44,146 nucleotides of DNA from Saccharopolyspora soli (GCF_022678645.1 NZ_JALBWV010000068.1:1-44146); one strand, 5' to 3'. Numbered from the stretch's first letter, positions 21,881 through 30,714 are shown. The notes: generated from the letters alone by a model not told the origin. Numbers and translations are program-made.

Positions 21881-23308
21881 TCAGCGACGGCCCTTGGCCT
21901 TGCGCTCCCGCACCCGAACGGAGATCCGCACCGGAGACCCGACGAATCCGAACGTCTCGCGGAACTTGCGCTCCAGGAACCGCCGATACCCGGCCTCCAA
22001 GAATCCGGTGGTGAACAGCACGATCGTCGGTGGCCTGGTCTGCGCCTGGGTGGCGAAGAGGATCTTCGGCTGCCGACCACCGCGCACCGGTGGCGGATTG
22101 GCCGCGACCAGCTCGGAAAGCCACCCGTTCAACCGACCGGTGGGAACGCGGGTGTCCCACGAGTCCAGCGCGGTGCGCAGCGTCGGGGCCAGCTTCGCCA
22201 CCGCCCGACCGGTCCTGGCCGACACGTTGACCCGCTCTGCCCACCGCACCCGGACCAGCTCGCGGTCGATCTCCTTCTCCAGCTGGCGGCGCCGGTCGTC
22301 GTCGACCAGGTCCCACTTGTTGTAGGCGATCACCAGCGCCCGACCGGCGTCCACGACCATGGACAGCACCCGCAGGTCCTGCTCGCTCAACGGCTCGGAA
22401 CCGTCGATGAGCACGATCGCCACCTCGGCCGCCTCGATGGCCGCCTTGGTGCGCAGCGAGGCGTAGTACTCGGTGCCGCTGGCGGTCCGGACGCGCTTGC
22501 GCAGGCCCGCGGTGTCGACGAACCGCCACACCTCGCCGTCCAGCTCCACCAGCGAGTCGACCGGGTCCACGGTGGTACCGGCGACGTCGTGCACCACCGA
22601 CCGCTCCTCGCCGGTCAATTTGTTGAGCAGGCTCGACTTGCCCACGTTCGGCTTGCCGACCAGCGCGACCCGCCGCGGCCCGCCGGTCGCGCCGAACACC
22701 TCGCGCGGGGTTTCCGGGAACACCTCCAGCACGGCGTCCAGCAGGTCGCCGGAACCGCGCCCGTGCAGACCGCTGACCGGGTAGGGCTCACCCAGCCCCA
22801 ACGACCACAGCGAGTGCACCTCGGCAAGACCGCGCTGGTCGTCGACCTTGTTCGCGGCCACCAGGACCGGCCGCTTGGAGCGGCGCAGCACCTTCGCCAC
22901 GGCTTCTTCGGTGGCCGTGGCACCGACTTGGGCGTCCACCACCAGCAGCACCGCATCGGCGGTGTGCATCGCCAGCTCCGCTTGCGCGGCCACCGAAGCC
23001 TGCAACCCCTTGGCGTCCGGCTCCCACCCGCCGGTGTCGACGACCGTGAACCGGCGCCCGTTCCACAGCGCGTCGTAGGCCACCCGGTCGCGGGTGACGC
23101 CAGGGGTGTCCTGCACGACGGCTTCCCGGCGGCCCAGCAGGCGGTTGACCAGCGTCGACTTGCCCACGTTGGGTCGGCCGACCACGGCCAGCACCGGCTG
23201 CGGCTTCGCGGGCGCGTCTTCCTCCGGGGATTCGACCTCGTCGAACTCAGCCCATTCGGCCTCGTCGGACCACGTGCCGTCCAGGCCCTCCACCGACTCG
23301 TCGGTCAC
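21881..23308 (-). CDS. der: Ribosome-assembly GTPase Der (EngA)
   Basis: A 475-residue protein with two tandem GTPase domains and a C-terminal KH-like domain, the layout unique to Der. The first domain has GRPNVGKST (44-52), DTPGVTRD, DTGGW and NKVD (153-156). The second has GKPNVGKSS (218-226), DTAGL and NKWD. It acts in 50S ribosomal subunit assembly. An acidic extension of about 35 residues precedes the first domain, as in other actinobacteria. The GTG at 23308 overlaps the stop of the acyltransferase gene (GTGA). It is the last gene of the cmk-plsC-der set, which has the order seen in mycobacteria with an acyltransferase gene between. Confidence 0.97.
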   Translation of the reverse strand: MTDESVEGLDGTWSDEAEWAEFDEVESPEEDAPAKPQPVLAVVGRPNVGKSTLVNRLLGRREAVVQDTPGVTRDRVAYDALWNGRRFTVVDTGGWEPDAKGLQASVAAQAELAMHTADAVLLVVDAQVGATATEEAVAKVLRRSKRPVLVAANKVDDQRGLAEVHSLWSLGLGEPYPVSGLHGRGSGDLLDAVLEVFPETPREVFGATGGPRRVALVGKPNVGKSSLLNKLTGEERSVVHDVAGTTVDPVDSLVELDGEVWRFVDTAGLRKRVRTASGTEYYASLRTKAAIEAAEVAIVLIDGSEPLSEQDLRVLSMVVDAGRALVIAYNKWDLVDDDRRRQLEKEIDRELVRVRWAERVNVSARTGRAVAKLAPTLRTALDSWDTRVPTGRLNGWLSELVAANPPPVRGGRQPKILFATQAQTRPPTIVLFTTGFLEAGYRRFLERKFRETFGFVGSPVRISVRVRERKAKGRR

Positions 23309-23979
23309 GCTCGTTTACCTCTCAAATCGTCTTGGTGCTGGTCCGCGACCAGCCGATCCAACTCGGCGATCAGCTCGACCAGTTCGGTGCGCACCGCGTC
23401 GGTTGCCGCTACCAGCCCGGTGCGGCCCTTGCCCGTCGGTACCGTGATCGGCTCCCCGAACAACACGTCGATCCTGGGTAGCAGCCTACGGCCGCGGCCT
23501 TCCGGTCGTCGCGTACCCCGGCAGGCCACCGGCAGGACCTTCGCACCGGACGCCCGCGCCAGCCACGCCGCGCCGTGCTGCGCGCTGGCCATGTCGCCCG
23601 CGCCGCGGGTGCCTTCCGGGAACACGCCGACCAAGCCACCGGCCCGCAACACCCGCACCGCGGCCAACAGCGGCGTCCGGTCCGGCTCGCCCCGGCGCAC
23701 CCCGACCTGTCCGATGCGGCGCAGGAACCAGCCCAGCGGCCCGCGGAACATCTCCTGCTTGATCAAGAACACCGCGCTGCGCGGAATCATGCCGAACAGC
23801 AGCGGCCCGTCGATCAGCGAACTGTGGTTGGCCACCAGCACCACCGGTCCGCTGCGCGGAATCCGCTGCGCGCCGTGGATCCGCACCCGGAACGGCAGCC
23901 GCACGATCCGTCGCGAGATCCACTGGCCGAACCGGTGCAGACGCGCGGACGCGCCTTCTGGCAGGGTTTCGTCGGTCAC
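23305..23979 (-). CDS. 1-acyl-sn-glycerol-3-phosphate acyltransferase (PlsC-like)
   Basis: A 224-residue membrane-associated acyltransferase. The catalytic HX4D motif is NHSSLID (His52, Asp57). The lysophosphatidate-binding motif is FPEGTRG (120-126), and further conserved blocks are FLIKQEMFRGPLG and the VLPVACRGT run. It should convert lysophosphatidic acid to phosphatidic acid at the inner membrane face, or acylate a related lysolipid. The GTG at 23979 overlaps the TGA of cmk by 4 bases, and its own stop overlaps der in the same way, so the three genes are read as one message. The enzymatic class is clear; the acceptor is not. Confidence 0.92.
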   Translation of the reverse strand: MTDETLPEGASARLHRFGQWISRRIVRLPFRVRIHGAQRIPRSGPVVLVANHSSLIDGPLLFGMIPRSAVFLIKQEMFRGPLGWFLRRIGQVGVRRGEPDRTPLLAAVRVLRAGGLVGVFPEGTRGAGDMASAQHGAAWLARASGAKVLPVACRGTRRPEGRGRRLLPRIDVLFGEPITVPTGKGRTGLVAATDAVRTELVELIAELDRLVADQHQDDLRGKRA

Positions 23980-24701
23980 GGCGTGGTCCGTTCCGCCGCG
24001 ACCAGCAGGCCGCGGCTCTCGATGTGCTTGTGCAGCTGTTCGAGCACCGCCACCACGTCCAGATCGGTGGTGTCCAACTCCACCGCGTCGTCGGCCTTGC
24101 GCAGCGGCGACACCTGCCGCCCGGAATCCAGCGCGTCCCGGCGCTGCACGTCCGCGTGAGTCCGACCCAGGTCCCCGTCCCGACCCTCCGAGACGTCCTG
24201 CGCCGTGCGGCGGCGCGCGCGGGCGTGCGCGGAAGCGTTCAGGTAAACCTTCAGGCCCGCGTCCGGCGCCACCACCGTGCCGATGTCGCGTCCCTCGACG
24301 ATCACACCGCCCGGCGCCAGCAGCGCATCGTTGATCAGTTCCCGCTGCTGGGCGACCAACTGCTCGCGCACCGCGGCGACCGCCGACACCGCCGACACCG
24401 CACCGGTCACCTCCGGCCCGCGGATCTCCCGCCCGACATCCGCTCCGTCCAGGAACACCGCGGGACGCACCGGATCGGTGCCCACGCTCAGCCGCGCCGC
24501 GCTCACCACCTGCGCCACCGCACCCGCATCGGACGGCTCGACGCCCGCGCGCAGCACGGCCAACGTCGCGGCGCGGTACATCGCACCGGTGTCCAGGTAA
24601 GCCGCGCCCAGTGCCGACGCCAACTTGCGGGACACCGTCGACTTTCCGGTGCCCGACGGGCCGTCGAGGGCCACGACACCGCGGAGCCTGGCGTGTGCCA
24701 C
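23976..24701 (-). CDS. cmk: Cytidylate kinase
   Basis: A 241-residue kinase that converts CMP and dCMP to the diphosphates. The P-loop is GPSGTGKST (14-22), followed by LDTGAMYRAATL, a Cmk hallmark, and IVEGRDIGTVV with the CMP-binding Arg/Asp pair. The LID region has RRTAQDV and the RRDALDSGRQ segment that contacts the substrate. The GTG at 24701 has GGGAGG nine bases upstream; an ATG nearby is out of frame. The upstream in-frame extension is not coding. It begins the cmk-plsC-der operon, 162 bases from a divergent potassium-transport pair. Confidence 0.96.
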   Translation of the reverse strand: MAHARLRGVVALDGPSGTGKSTVSRKLASALGAAYLDTGAMYRAATLAVLRAGVEPSDAGAVAQVVSAARLSVGTDPVRPAVFLDGADVGREIRGPEVTGAVSAVSAVAAVREQLVAQQRELINDALLAPGGVIVEGRDIGTVVAPDAGLKVYLNASAHARARRRTAQDVSEGRDGDLGRTHADVQRRDALDSGRQVSPLRKADDAVELDTTDLDVVAVLEQLHKHIESRGLLVAAERTTP

Positions 24702-24863
24702 GTCGCATGTCCTCCCAAGCAGGAAACCAACACCGTAGAAGTGCACCGGCACCAGCCGGACCAACCGTCTATTCTGCCTGGTCCGCCCCCGAGCATCCCA
24801 ATCGCGTCCAGATCGGTCCGGACCACGGGACAAATGCGAAAGATCTCCTAATAAGGTCGGGGC

Positions 24864-25346
24864 GTGGACGTAACAGTGACCCCCTTGCCGGGGCTCGGCA
24901 CGCAGCAGGACTTCACCACCCGCTCCGGCCACCGCATCGGCGTGATCACCTACCGCGACGGCAGGTTCGAGCTGATCGTTTCCGACCACGACGACCCGGA
25001 CAAGGTGGTCGCCTCGGTCGACCTGACCACCACCGAGACCAGCGCGCTGGCCAACCTGCTCGGCGCCCCGCAACTGGTCGCCCAGCTCACCGAACAGCAG
25101 CGCGAGGTCACCGGGATCACCACCTGGCAGCTGCCGGTCACCTCGAACTCGCCCTACGACGGCCGCACCCTCGGTGAGACGGAAATGCGCACCCGCACAT
25201 CCGTCTCGATCGTCGCGGTGGTCCGCGACGGCACCGTGCACCCGTCACCACGCCCGGACTTCCAGTTCGCCGCCGGTGACCTGGTGGTGGTCGTGGGCAC
25301 GACGGACGGCCTGCGCGCCGCCAGCGAAATCCTGGAACAGGGCTGA
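24864..25346 (+). CDS. RCK_C (TrkA-C) regulatory protein of a cation/proton antiporter
   Basis: A 160-residue protein. The C-terminal half (about 75-160) is an RCK_C domain: RTSVSIVAVVRDGTVHPSPRP, split as RTSVSIVAVVRDG and PSPRPDFQFAAGDLVVVVGT, then LRAASEIL. The N-terminal half has a beta-rich dimer-forming layout as in KhtT. It should be a cytoplasmic subunit that gates the antiporter encoded 108 bases downstream. RCK_C domains of such pairs (KhtT in Bacillus, CpeA in Streptomyces) bind c-di-AMP, so second-messenger control is likely but inferred. The GTG start at 24864 follows AAGGTCGGGG. Confidence 0.86.
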   Translation: MDVTVTPLPGLGTQQDFTTRSGHRIGVITYRDGRFELIVSDHDDPDKVVASVDLTTTETSALANLLGAPQLVAQLTEQQREVTGITTWQLPVTSNSPYDGRTLGETEMRTRTSVSIVAVVRDGTVHPSPRPDFQFAAGDLVVVVGTTDGLRAASEILEQG

Positions 25347-25454
25347 CCCAGCCCGGCTGAAGCACACTCCCGGTCACCGCACCGGGACACGCATCGCGCC
25401 AACGGCGGTCCGACGCGTGCCGAACCCCGAACAACTCCATAGAGAGGACATACG

Positions 25455-26630
25455 GTGCACGACACGGCGATCTCCCTAATCGAGCTGGGAGCGGTCTTCT
25501 TCGGTCTCGGCATCCTCGGGCGACTCGCCTGGAAGTTCGGGGTGTCCCCGATCCCGCTCTACCTGCTCGGCGGACTGGCCTTCGGCACCGGTGGGCTGAT
25601 CACGCTGCACGGCATCCAGCCGTTCACCCACATAGCCTCCGAGATAGGCGTGGTGCTGCTGCTGTTATTGCTCGGCCTGGAGTACTCCGCGGACGAGCTG
25701 GTCACCGGACTGCGCCGCTCCTGGCTGGCCGGTCTGATCGACATCGTGTTGAACGCGGTGCCCGGCGCGCTGGTGGCCTGCCTGCTGGGCTGGGGGCCGC
25801 TGGGCGCGCTCGCCATGGCCGGAATCACCTACATCTCCTCCTCCGGCATCGTCGCGAAGGTGCTCGGCGATCTCGGGCGGTTGGGCAATCGGGAAACACC
25901 GGTGGTCCTGTCGATCCTGGTCTTCGAGGACCTGGCGATGGCCGTCTACCTGCCGATCTTGACCGCCGTGCTGGCCGGGGTCAGCTTCCTGGGCGGACTC
26001 ACCGCCGTCGGGGTGTCGCTGATCGTCATCACGCTGGTGCTGGTCGTCGCGCTGCGCTTCGGCAAGTACGTGTCCGCGCTGGTCGACAGCCCCGATCCGG
26101 AGGTCTTCCTGCTGCGGCTGCTGGGCGCCGCGCTGCTCGTCGCGGGCATCGCCTCGGAATTGCAGGTCTCGGCGGCGGTCGGGTCGTTCCTGCTGGGCAT
26201 CGCGATCTCCGGGTCGACCGCGGCGAACGCCACCCGGATGCTGGAACCGCTGCGGGACCTGTTCGCCGCGCTGTTCTTCGTCGTCTTCGGCCTGAACACC
26301 GATCCCAGGCACATCCCGCCGGTGCTGCTGGTGGCGCTGCTGCTCGCGGTGGTCACGTGCGTGACGAAGCTGCTCACCGGCTGGCTGGCCGCGCGGATGC
26401 AGGGCATCGGCCGGATGGGGCGGCTGCGCGCTGGTGCCGCGCTGGTCGCACGCGGCGAATTCTCCATCGTGATCGCGGGGCTGGCGGTGGCCTCCGGCGC
26501 GGTGTCGGGCGAACTCGCCGCCCTCGCCACGGCCTACGTGCTGCTGATGGCGATCCTCGGCCCGGTCGCGGCGCGGCTGGTGGAGCCGATGGCCCGGCTG
26601 TTCCTCCAACACCAAACCAGTAGAGCCTGA
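25455..26630 (+). CDS. Cation:proton antiporter, CPA2 family (KefB/KhtU-like)
   Basis: A 391-residue integral membrane protein with about 12 membrane helices and no fused RCK domain. Typical CPA2 features are the early PLYLLGGLAFG helix, LLLLLLGLEYSADEL, the core ISSSGIVAKVLGDLGRL with the unwound-helix Ser/Gly residues, VFEDLAMAVYLP containing the transport-site Asp, and SFLLGIAISG. The GTG at 25455 has AGAGAGG upstream. The preceding RCK_C gene supplies the missing regulatory domain, so the two form a KhtTU-like K+/H+ exporter for pH, turgor or electrophile stress. The transported cation is not shown by sequence. Confidence 0.92.
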   Translation: MHDTAISLIELGAVFFGLGILGRLAWKFGVSPIPLYLLGGLAFGTGGLITLHGIQPFTHIASEIGVVLLLLLLGLEYSADELVTGLRRSWLAGLIDIVLNAVPGALVACLLGWGPLGALAMAGITYISSSGIVAKVLGDLGRLGNRETPVVLSILVFEDLAMAVYLPILTAVLAGVSFLGGLTAVGVSLIVITLVLVVALRFGKYVSALVDSPDPEVFLLRLLGAALLVAGIASELQVSAAVGSFLLGIAISGSTAANATRMLEPLRDLFAALFFVVFGLNTDPRHIPPVLLVALLLAVVTCVTKLLTGWLAARMQGIGRMGRLRAGAALVARGEFSIVIAGLAVASGAVSGELAALATAYVLLMAILGPVAARLVEPMARLFLQHQTSRA

Positions 26631-26685
26631 GTCCTGCCGTGCCGGTGCGGGCGGCAGAACTACCCGCGCTGGGCCCGGAAGGCGG

Positions 26686-27462
26686 TCAGAGTCCCACCGC
26701 GCGGTACAGCGAGCTGATCTCCTGCCGGTTCAACGGCCGGATGGCACCCGGCCGTTCCGTGGTCAACCGAACCTCGCCGATCTGGGTGCGCACCAGCCGC
26801 TGCACTGGGAGCCCGACGTGCTTGAGCAGCCGACGCACGATGTGCTTGCGCCCTTCGTGCAGCACGATCTCCACCAACGCCCGGTTCTGGTTGACGTCGA
26901 CCAGCTTGAACCGGTCCACCTTCACCGGACCGTCGTCGAGCTCCACGCCGTTGCGCAACCGCTGCCCCAGTCCCTTCGGGACCGGCCCGAGCACATCGGC
27001 CAGATAGGTCTTGCGCACCCGGTAGGACGGGTGCATCAGCCGGTTGGCCAGTTCTCCGTCGTTGGTGATCAGCAGCAGACCTTCGGTGTCCTGGTCCAGC
27101 CGCCCCACGTGGAACAGCTTGCCCTGCCGTTCCCGCAGGTAATCGCCGATGCACGGGCGCCCCTGGTCATCCGACATCGTGCACAGGATGCCGCGCGGCT
27201 TGTTCAGCACCAGGTGCGTCAGGTTCTCGTTGACCATCACCCGGTCGCCGTCCACGTGGATCACCGCGGTCGCCGGGTCGACCCGCCGCCCCAGCTCGGT
27301 GACCACCTCGCCGTCGACCTCGATCCGCCCCTCGACGATCATCTCCTCGGCCGCGCGCCGCGAAGCCACCCCGGCTTGGGACAGCACTTTCTGCAGCCGC
27401 ACACCCTCCGAATCGGCGCTGGGCTGCGAAGCACGGGACGGGGTGGGGTGCTCAGACGTCAT
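26686..27462 (-). CDS. 23S rRNA pseudouridine synthase, RluB/RsuA family
   Basis: A 258-residue enzyme. An unstructured head (1-20) is followed by an S4 RNA-binding domain (21-68, VRLQKVLSQAGVASRR). The catalytic domain has the motif GRLDQDTEGLLLITNDG with the nucleophile Asp123, and the C-terminal RKHIVRRLLKHVGLPVQRL run of the RsuA/RluB branch. It isomerises uridine in rRNA; in B. subtilis and mycobacteria the gene also follows scpB. The ATG at 27462 overlaps the end of scpB by 11 bases. The exact nucleotide modified is inferred from orthology. Confidence 0.94.
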   Translation of the reverse strand: MTSEHPTPSRASQPSADSEGVRLQKVLSQAGVASRRAAEEMIVEGRIEVDGEVVTELGRRVDPATAVIHVDGDRVMVNENLTHLVLNKPRGILCTMSDDQGRPCIGDYLRERQGKLFHVGRLDQDTEGLLLITNDGELANRLMHPSYRVRKTYLADVLGPVPKGLGQRLRNGVELDDGPVKVDRFKLVDVNQNRALVEIVLHEGRKHIVRRLLKHVGLPVQRLVRTQIGEVRLTTERPGAIRPLNRQEISSLYRAVGL

Positions 27463-28117
27463 CGATCGAATCCACTTCGGGCAACAGGGGAGCCAGCGGC
27501 GGCAACTCCTTCAGCGACGACAGCCCCAGCCGCTCCAGGAACAGCTCGGTGGTGCAGTACAGGATGCCGCCCGTCTCCGGGTCGGTTCCGGCCTCTTCGA
27601 TAAGGCCGCGCCCCACCAGGGTACGGATGACGCCATCGACGTTCACACCCCGTACCGCGGCCACCCGCGAGCGGGTCACCGGCTGCCGGTAGGCGATCAC
27701 CGCGAGGGTCTCCAACGCCGCGCGGGTCAGCTTCGTGCGCTGACCGTCCAACAGGTAGCGCTCCACGTAGGGCGCGTACTTCTCGCGCGTGTAGAACCGC
27801 CAACCGTCACCGACCCTGCGCAGGTCCAAGCCCCGTTCCGCGCCTGCGTACCCGTCGGAAAGCCGCTGAAGCGCCTCCCGGATCCGGGCCACCGGCTGCT
27901 CCAGGGTGTCGGCCAGCAGTTCCTCACCCGCAGGCACGTCCACCACCAGCAACAATGCCTCCAAGGCCGCGTCGAGTGCCACATCGGAGGTCAAATCCGG
28001 CGCTACCGGAGCTACCACCGCCTCGGACTCGCCCTCCGCCGAAGGTTCCGGCGGCTCGGCAGCGGTCGCCGATTCCTGCGGGGTCTCAGCACCCCCGCCT
28101 TCCACGGTCGGCTCCAT
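27452..28117 (-). CDS. scpB: Segregation and condensation protein ScpB
   Basis: A 221-residue protein. The ATG at 28117 shares its A with the TGA of scpA and has GAGGAG eight bases upstream; a GTG codon just before is less likely. A 45-residue acidic, Pro-rich head precedes two winged-helix domains (about 48-205): AALEALLLVVDVPAG opens the first, and TRAALETLAVIAYRQPVTR and VDGVIRTLVGRGLIEEAG are hallmarks of the second. ScpB dimerises on ScpA and bridges the SMC ATPase heads in the condensin complex that organises the nucleoid. It sits between scpA and the pseudouridine synthase gene, as in most Gram-positives. Confidence 0.96.
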   Translation of the reverse strand: MEPTVEGGGAETPQESATAAEPPEPSAEGESEAVVAPVAPDLTSDVALDAALEALLLVVDVPAGEELLADTLEQPVARIREALQRLSDGYAGAERGLDLRRVGDGWRFYTREKYAPYVERYLLDGQRTKLTRAALETLAVIAYRQPVTRSRVAAVRGVNVDGVIRTLVGRGLIEEAGTDPETGGILYCTTELFLERLGLSSLKELPPLAPLLPEVDSIDDV

Positions 28118-28968
28118 CACCCGTACTCCTCATCGTCCTGCTTGGCGCGTTGGGCTTCGGCGTCGGCCTGGGCCTGGGCCACGCTGCCGCCGACCCACCG
28201 CACGTGCAGCTCACCCAGCGGGCTCTCCTGCTCGAAGTGCAGGACCTTTTCCCGGTAGAGCTCCAGCAGCGCCAGGAACCGCGCCACCACCTCGACCGTG
28301 TGGCCGCAGTCGGACACCAGCTCCGGGAAGGTGGCGGTGCCCTTCTGTGCCAGCCGCACCCGCAGCAGCGCCGCGTGTTCGCGAACCGAAACCCCGTGCT
28401 GGTGGATGTGGTCCAGCGAAACCGTCGGCGGCGGCTTGGGTCGGAACACCGCAGCCGCGATCTCGGCCAGCCGCTGCGGATCGACTCCGATCACCACTTC
28501 CGGCAACAGGTTCTCGAACCGCTCTTCCACCGAAACCGACCGCGGGTAACGCCGCAACGCCCCGGCTTCCAACTCGCCGAACAACGCGGCGACCTGCTTG
28601 TACGCGCGATACTGCAGCAGCCGCGCGAAAAGCAGGTCGCGGGCCTCCAGCAGCGCCAGGTCCGCTTCGTCCTCCACCTCCGCGGCCGGGAGCAGCCGGG
28701 CCGCCTTGAGATCGAGCAGCGTCGCCGCCACCACCAGGAATTCGGTGGTCTCGTTCAGGTCCCACTGCTCGCCGAGCGCTCTGGTGTAGGCGATGAACTC
28801 GTCGGTGACCTTGTGCAACGCCACCTCGGTGACGTCCAGCTGGTGCTGCGAGATCAGTTGCAGCAGCAGGTCGAAGGGGCCTTCGAAGTTCTCCAGTCGC
28901 ACCGTGAACCCGCCGGTGGAGCCGGGGTCCTCGCTCGACTGCTCCTCCGGAACAGCGGGAACTGTCAC
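28117..28968 (-). CDS. scpA: Segregation and condensation protein ScpA (kleisin)
   Basis: A 283-residue kleisin. The N-terminal SMC-binding part begins FTVRLENFEGPFDLLLQLI (21-39), the family signature, and continues with EFLVVAATLLDLKAARLLP. The C-terminal winged helix (about 185-260) has LVSDCGHTVEVVARFLALLELYREK, split here as VEVVARFLALLELYR. It closes the SMC ring together with ScpB. The GTG at 28968 overlaps the TGA of the preceding small gene by 4 bases. The gene order parA-like, small DNA-binding gene, scpA, scpB is a single overlapping unit. Confidence 0.96.
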   Translation of the reverse strand: MTVPAVPEEQSSEDPGSTGGFTVRLENFEGPFDLLLQLISQHQLDVTEVALHKVTDEFIAYTRALGEQWDLNETTEFLVVAATLLDLKAARLLPAAEVEDEADLALLEARDLLFARLLQYRAYKQVAALFGELEAGALRRYPRSVSVEERFENLLPEVVIGVDPQRLAEIAAAVFRPKPPPTVSLDHIHQHGVSVREHAALLRVRLAQKGTATFPELVSDCGHTVEVVARFLALLELYREKVLHFEQESPLGELHVRWVGGSVAQAQADAEAQRAKQDDEEYG

Positions 28969-29315
28969 TCGCCGGGCTCCCGCAGGCGCTGCACCAGCAC
29001 CGATTCCGCACCACGCTCGTCGAGGTCGGCGAGCACCACCGCAACCGCTTCGCGCACCATCCGGCCCCGGTCCACGGCGATGCCGTGATCAGCCCGCAAT
29101 GCCAGCCGCGCCTGCTCCAAGCCCAGCAACTCCTCGTCGGACACGTACACGGTGATCTTCGAATCGTGCCTGCGCCGACCCGAGCCGGACCGGGTCGCAA
29201 CGGACCGAGCCGCGGACTCGGCCGACGCCCGTTCCGGCGGATCGGCGTGATCCGTCCGAGGAACAGTAGTACGGAACAGTTCGGCCGCTCCGGGCAGGGC
29301 GACCCGACGCGTCAT
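28965..29315 (-). CDS. Probable ribbon-helix-helix protein between parA-like gene and scpA
   Basis: A 116-residue protein with no certain family. Residues 1-50 are Arg/Ser-rich and look disordered. Residues 52-100 begin with a strand, SKITVYVSDEELLGLEQARLAL, broken here into SKITVYVS and DEELLGLEQARLAL, and end with RGRMVREAVAVVLADLD. A short beta strand, a helix, and a basic R-G-R-M-V-R-E-A helix are what Arc/MetJ ribbon-helix-helix proteins show. The ATG overlaps the ParA stop (ATGA) and the stop overlaps scpA, so it is made together with both. ParA partners in type Ib systems are ribbon-helix-helix proteins, so it may link ParA to DNA. That is inference. Confidence 0.7.
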   Translation of the reverse strand: MTRRVALPGAAELFRTTVPRTDHADPPERASAESAARSVATRSGSGRRRHDSKITVYVSDEELLGLEQARLALRADHGIAVDRGRMVREAVAVVLADLDERGAESVLVQRLREPGE

Positions 29316-30253
29316 CGGGCGATCACCTCACGCGCCAACGCCCGGTACGCCTGGGCACCTGCCGAACGCGGCGCCCACCTGGTGATCGGTTCGCCCGCCA
29401 CCGTCGTCTCCGGGAACCGCACCGTGCGGTTGATCACCGCATCGAAGACGACGTCGCCGAAAGCCTCCACCACCCGCGCCATCACCTCGCGGGAGTGCAG
29501 CGTTCGCGGGTCGAACATGGTCGCCAGGATGCCGCTGATCTCCAGCTTCGGGTTCAACCGCTCCCGCACCTTCTCGATGGTGTCGATCAGCAGCGCCACC
29601 CCGCGCAGGCTGAAGAACTCGCACTCCAACGGGATTATCACGCCGTCCGCCGCGGCCAACGCGTTCACCGTCAGCAGGCCGAGCGACGGCTGGCAGTCCA
29701 CCAGCACGTAGTCGTACTCCGACAGCGCTGGCTGCAGCACCCGGTGCAGCGTCTGCTCCCGGCCCACCTCGGCGACCAACTGCACCTCGGCCGCGGACAG
29801 GTCGATGTTGCTGGGCAGCAGGTCCATGCCCTCGACGGTGGTGCGACGCACCACGTCCTGGACGTCCACCGGGCGTTCCATGATCACGTTGTAAATGGTC
29901 TGCTCAAGCTGGTGGGGCTGTACTCCGAGGCCGACCGAAAGCGCGCCCTGCGGATCGAAATCCACCAACAGCACCCGGCGTCCGTACTCCGCCAGCGCTG
30001 CGCCGAGGTTGATCGTCGACGTGGTCTTCCCTACGCCGCCCTTCTGGTTGCACATCGCGAGCACCGATGCGGGACCGTGCCGGTCCAGCAACGGCGGCTC
30101 CGGGATGTGCCGACGCGGGCGTCCAGTGGGACCAAGACCGCGGGGGTTGGGCGTCAGGTCGACGTCTTCCTCGCGGTCCGTCGTCTCCGGGGCGATGCTC
30201 AGGTCGACCGCGCCCCGGGGCCGCCCGGCGGCGGAGGGCTGCGGTAGCGACAT
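29312..30253 (-). CDS. ParA-family ATPase (Soj-like), not paired with ParB
   Basis: A 313-residue ATPase. An unstructured, Pro/Arg-rich head (1-60) precedes the deviant Walker A box NQKGGVGKTTST (69-80), with the signature Lys at 71, then the A' motif VLLVDFDPQGALS and the DCQPSLGLLTVNAL segment. It should cycle between DNA-bound ATP dimers and free monomers. No parB gene lies beside it, and the chromosomal parAB pair of actinobacteria is normally near the origin, so this is the second, scpA-linked homologue (compare Rv1708). The ATG at 30253 has AAGGAG upstream. It opens the overlapping operon with the small DNA-binding gene, scpA, scpB and rluB-like. Confidence 0.93.
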   Translation of the reverse strand: MSLPQPSAAGRPRGAVDLSIAPETTDREEDVDLTPNPRGLGPTGRPRRHIPEPPLLDRHGPASVLAMCNQKGGVGKTTSTINLGAALAEYGRRVLLVDFDPQGALSVGLGVQPHQLEQTIYNVIMERPVDVQDVVRRTTVEGMDLLPSNIDLSAAEVQLVAEVGREQTLHRVLQPALSEYDYVLVDCQPSLGLLTVNALAAADGVIIPLECEFFSLRGVALLIDTIEKVRERLNPKLEISGILATMFDPRTLHSREVMARVVEAFGDVVFDAVINRTVRFPETTVAGEPITRWAPRSAGAQAYRALAREVIAR

Positions 30254-30293
30254 GGCGATCTGACTCCTTCAGGTGCCGGTGGCGATCAAACGC

Positions 30294-30323
30294 AGCCTAA
30301 GTGGCATCCATTACCAGCGGCAA
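30294..30323 (-). promoter_or_regulatory. Possible promoter for the parA-scpAB operon
   Basis: On the minus strand TTGCCG (30323-30318) and TAGGCT (30299-30294) are separated by 18 bases, a sigma-70-like layout. Transcription from it would give a leader of about 35 bases to the ParA ATG. The match to consensus is partial and only position supports it. Confidence 0.4.
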
Positions 30324-30714
30324 CGCGCCTCGCCGGGGTGTCGGAAATGCGTCCACGTTCGGTGTGATCTGATGCGCGATCAACGTCTACCCGTTGCACG
30401 GCCCGCCCGCATTCGCAGCGTGGCCAACTCACTCCTAAGCTTGACGTCCGCCCTGGCCGGGGATTCCTACTGCGGCGGCTCGCCGGGTTCCGGTCTTTCG
30501 TCGAGTCCGCAGGCGTTTTGCCTCGCCGTCCGTCCAGCGGCGAGGTCGTTGCTAACTGCCACGGTCATGAACAACGTCGCAAGGACACGACCATTCCCGC
30601 CCGCGCAGGGATTTTTCGCGTCGTCGCGGAGCGAGCGAATCAGAACGACCGAGCCAGGACAACTTCTTGATCGTTTTAGCGCTGATTCCCTCCGCCCCAA
30701 TGCGAAGTGGACCC
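30324..30714. other. Intergenic stretch with no gene recognised
   Basis: This is the bulk of the longest gene-free stretch in the window (30254-30714), between xerD and the parA-like gene, which are both leftward. It contains AT-richer patches near 30555-30680 but I see no tRNA, no convincing hairpin terminator and no coding pattern. A 151-codon open frame on the plus strand here has no recognisable domain and codon usage unlike the neighbours. It probably holds the 3' end signal of xerD and the upstream control region of parA. Confidence 0.5.
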
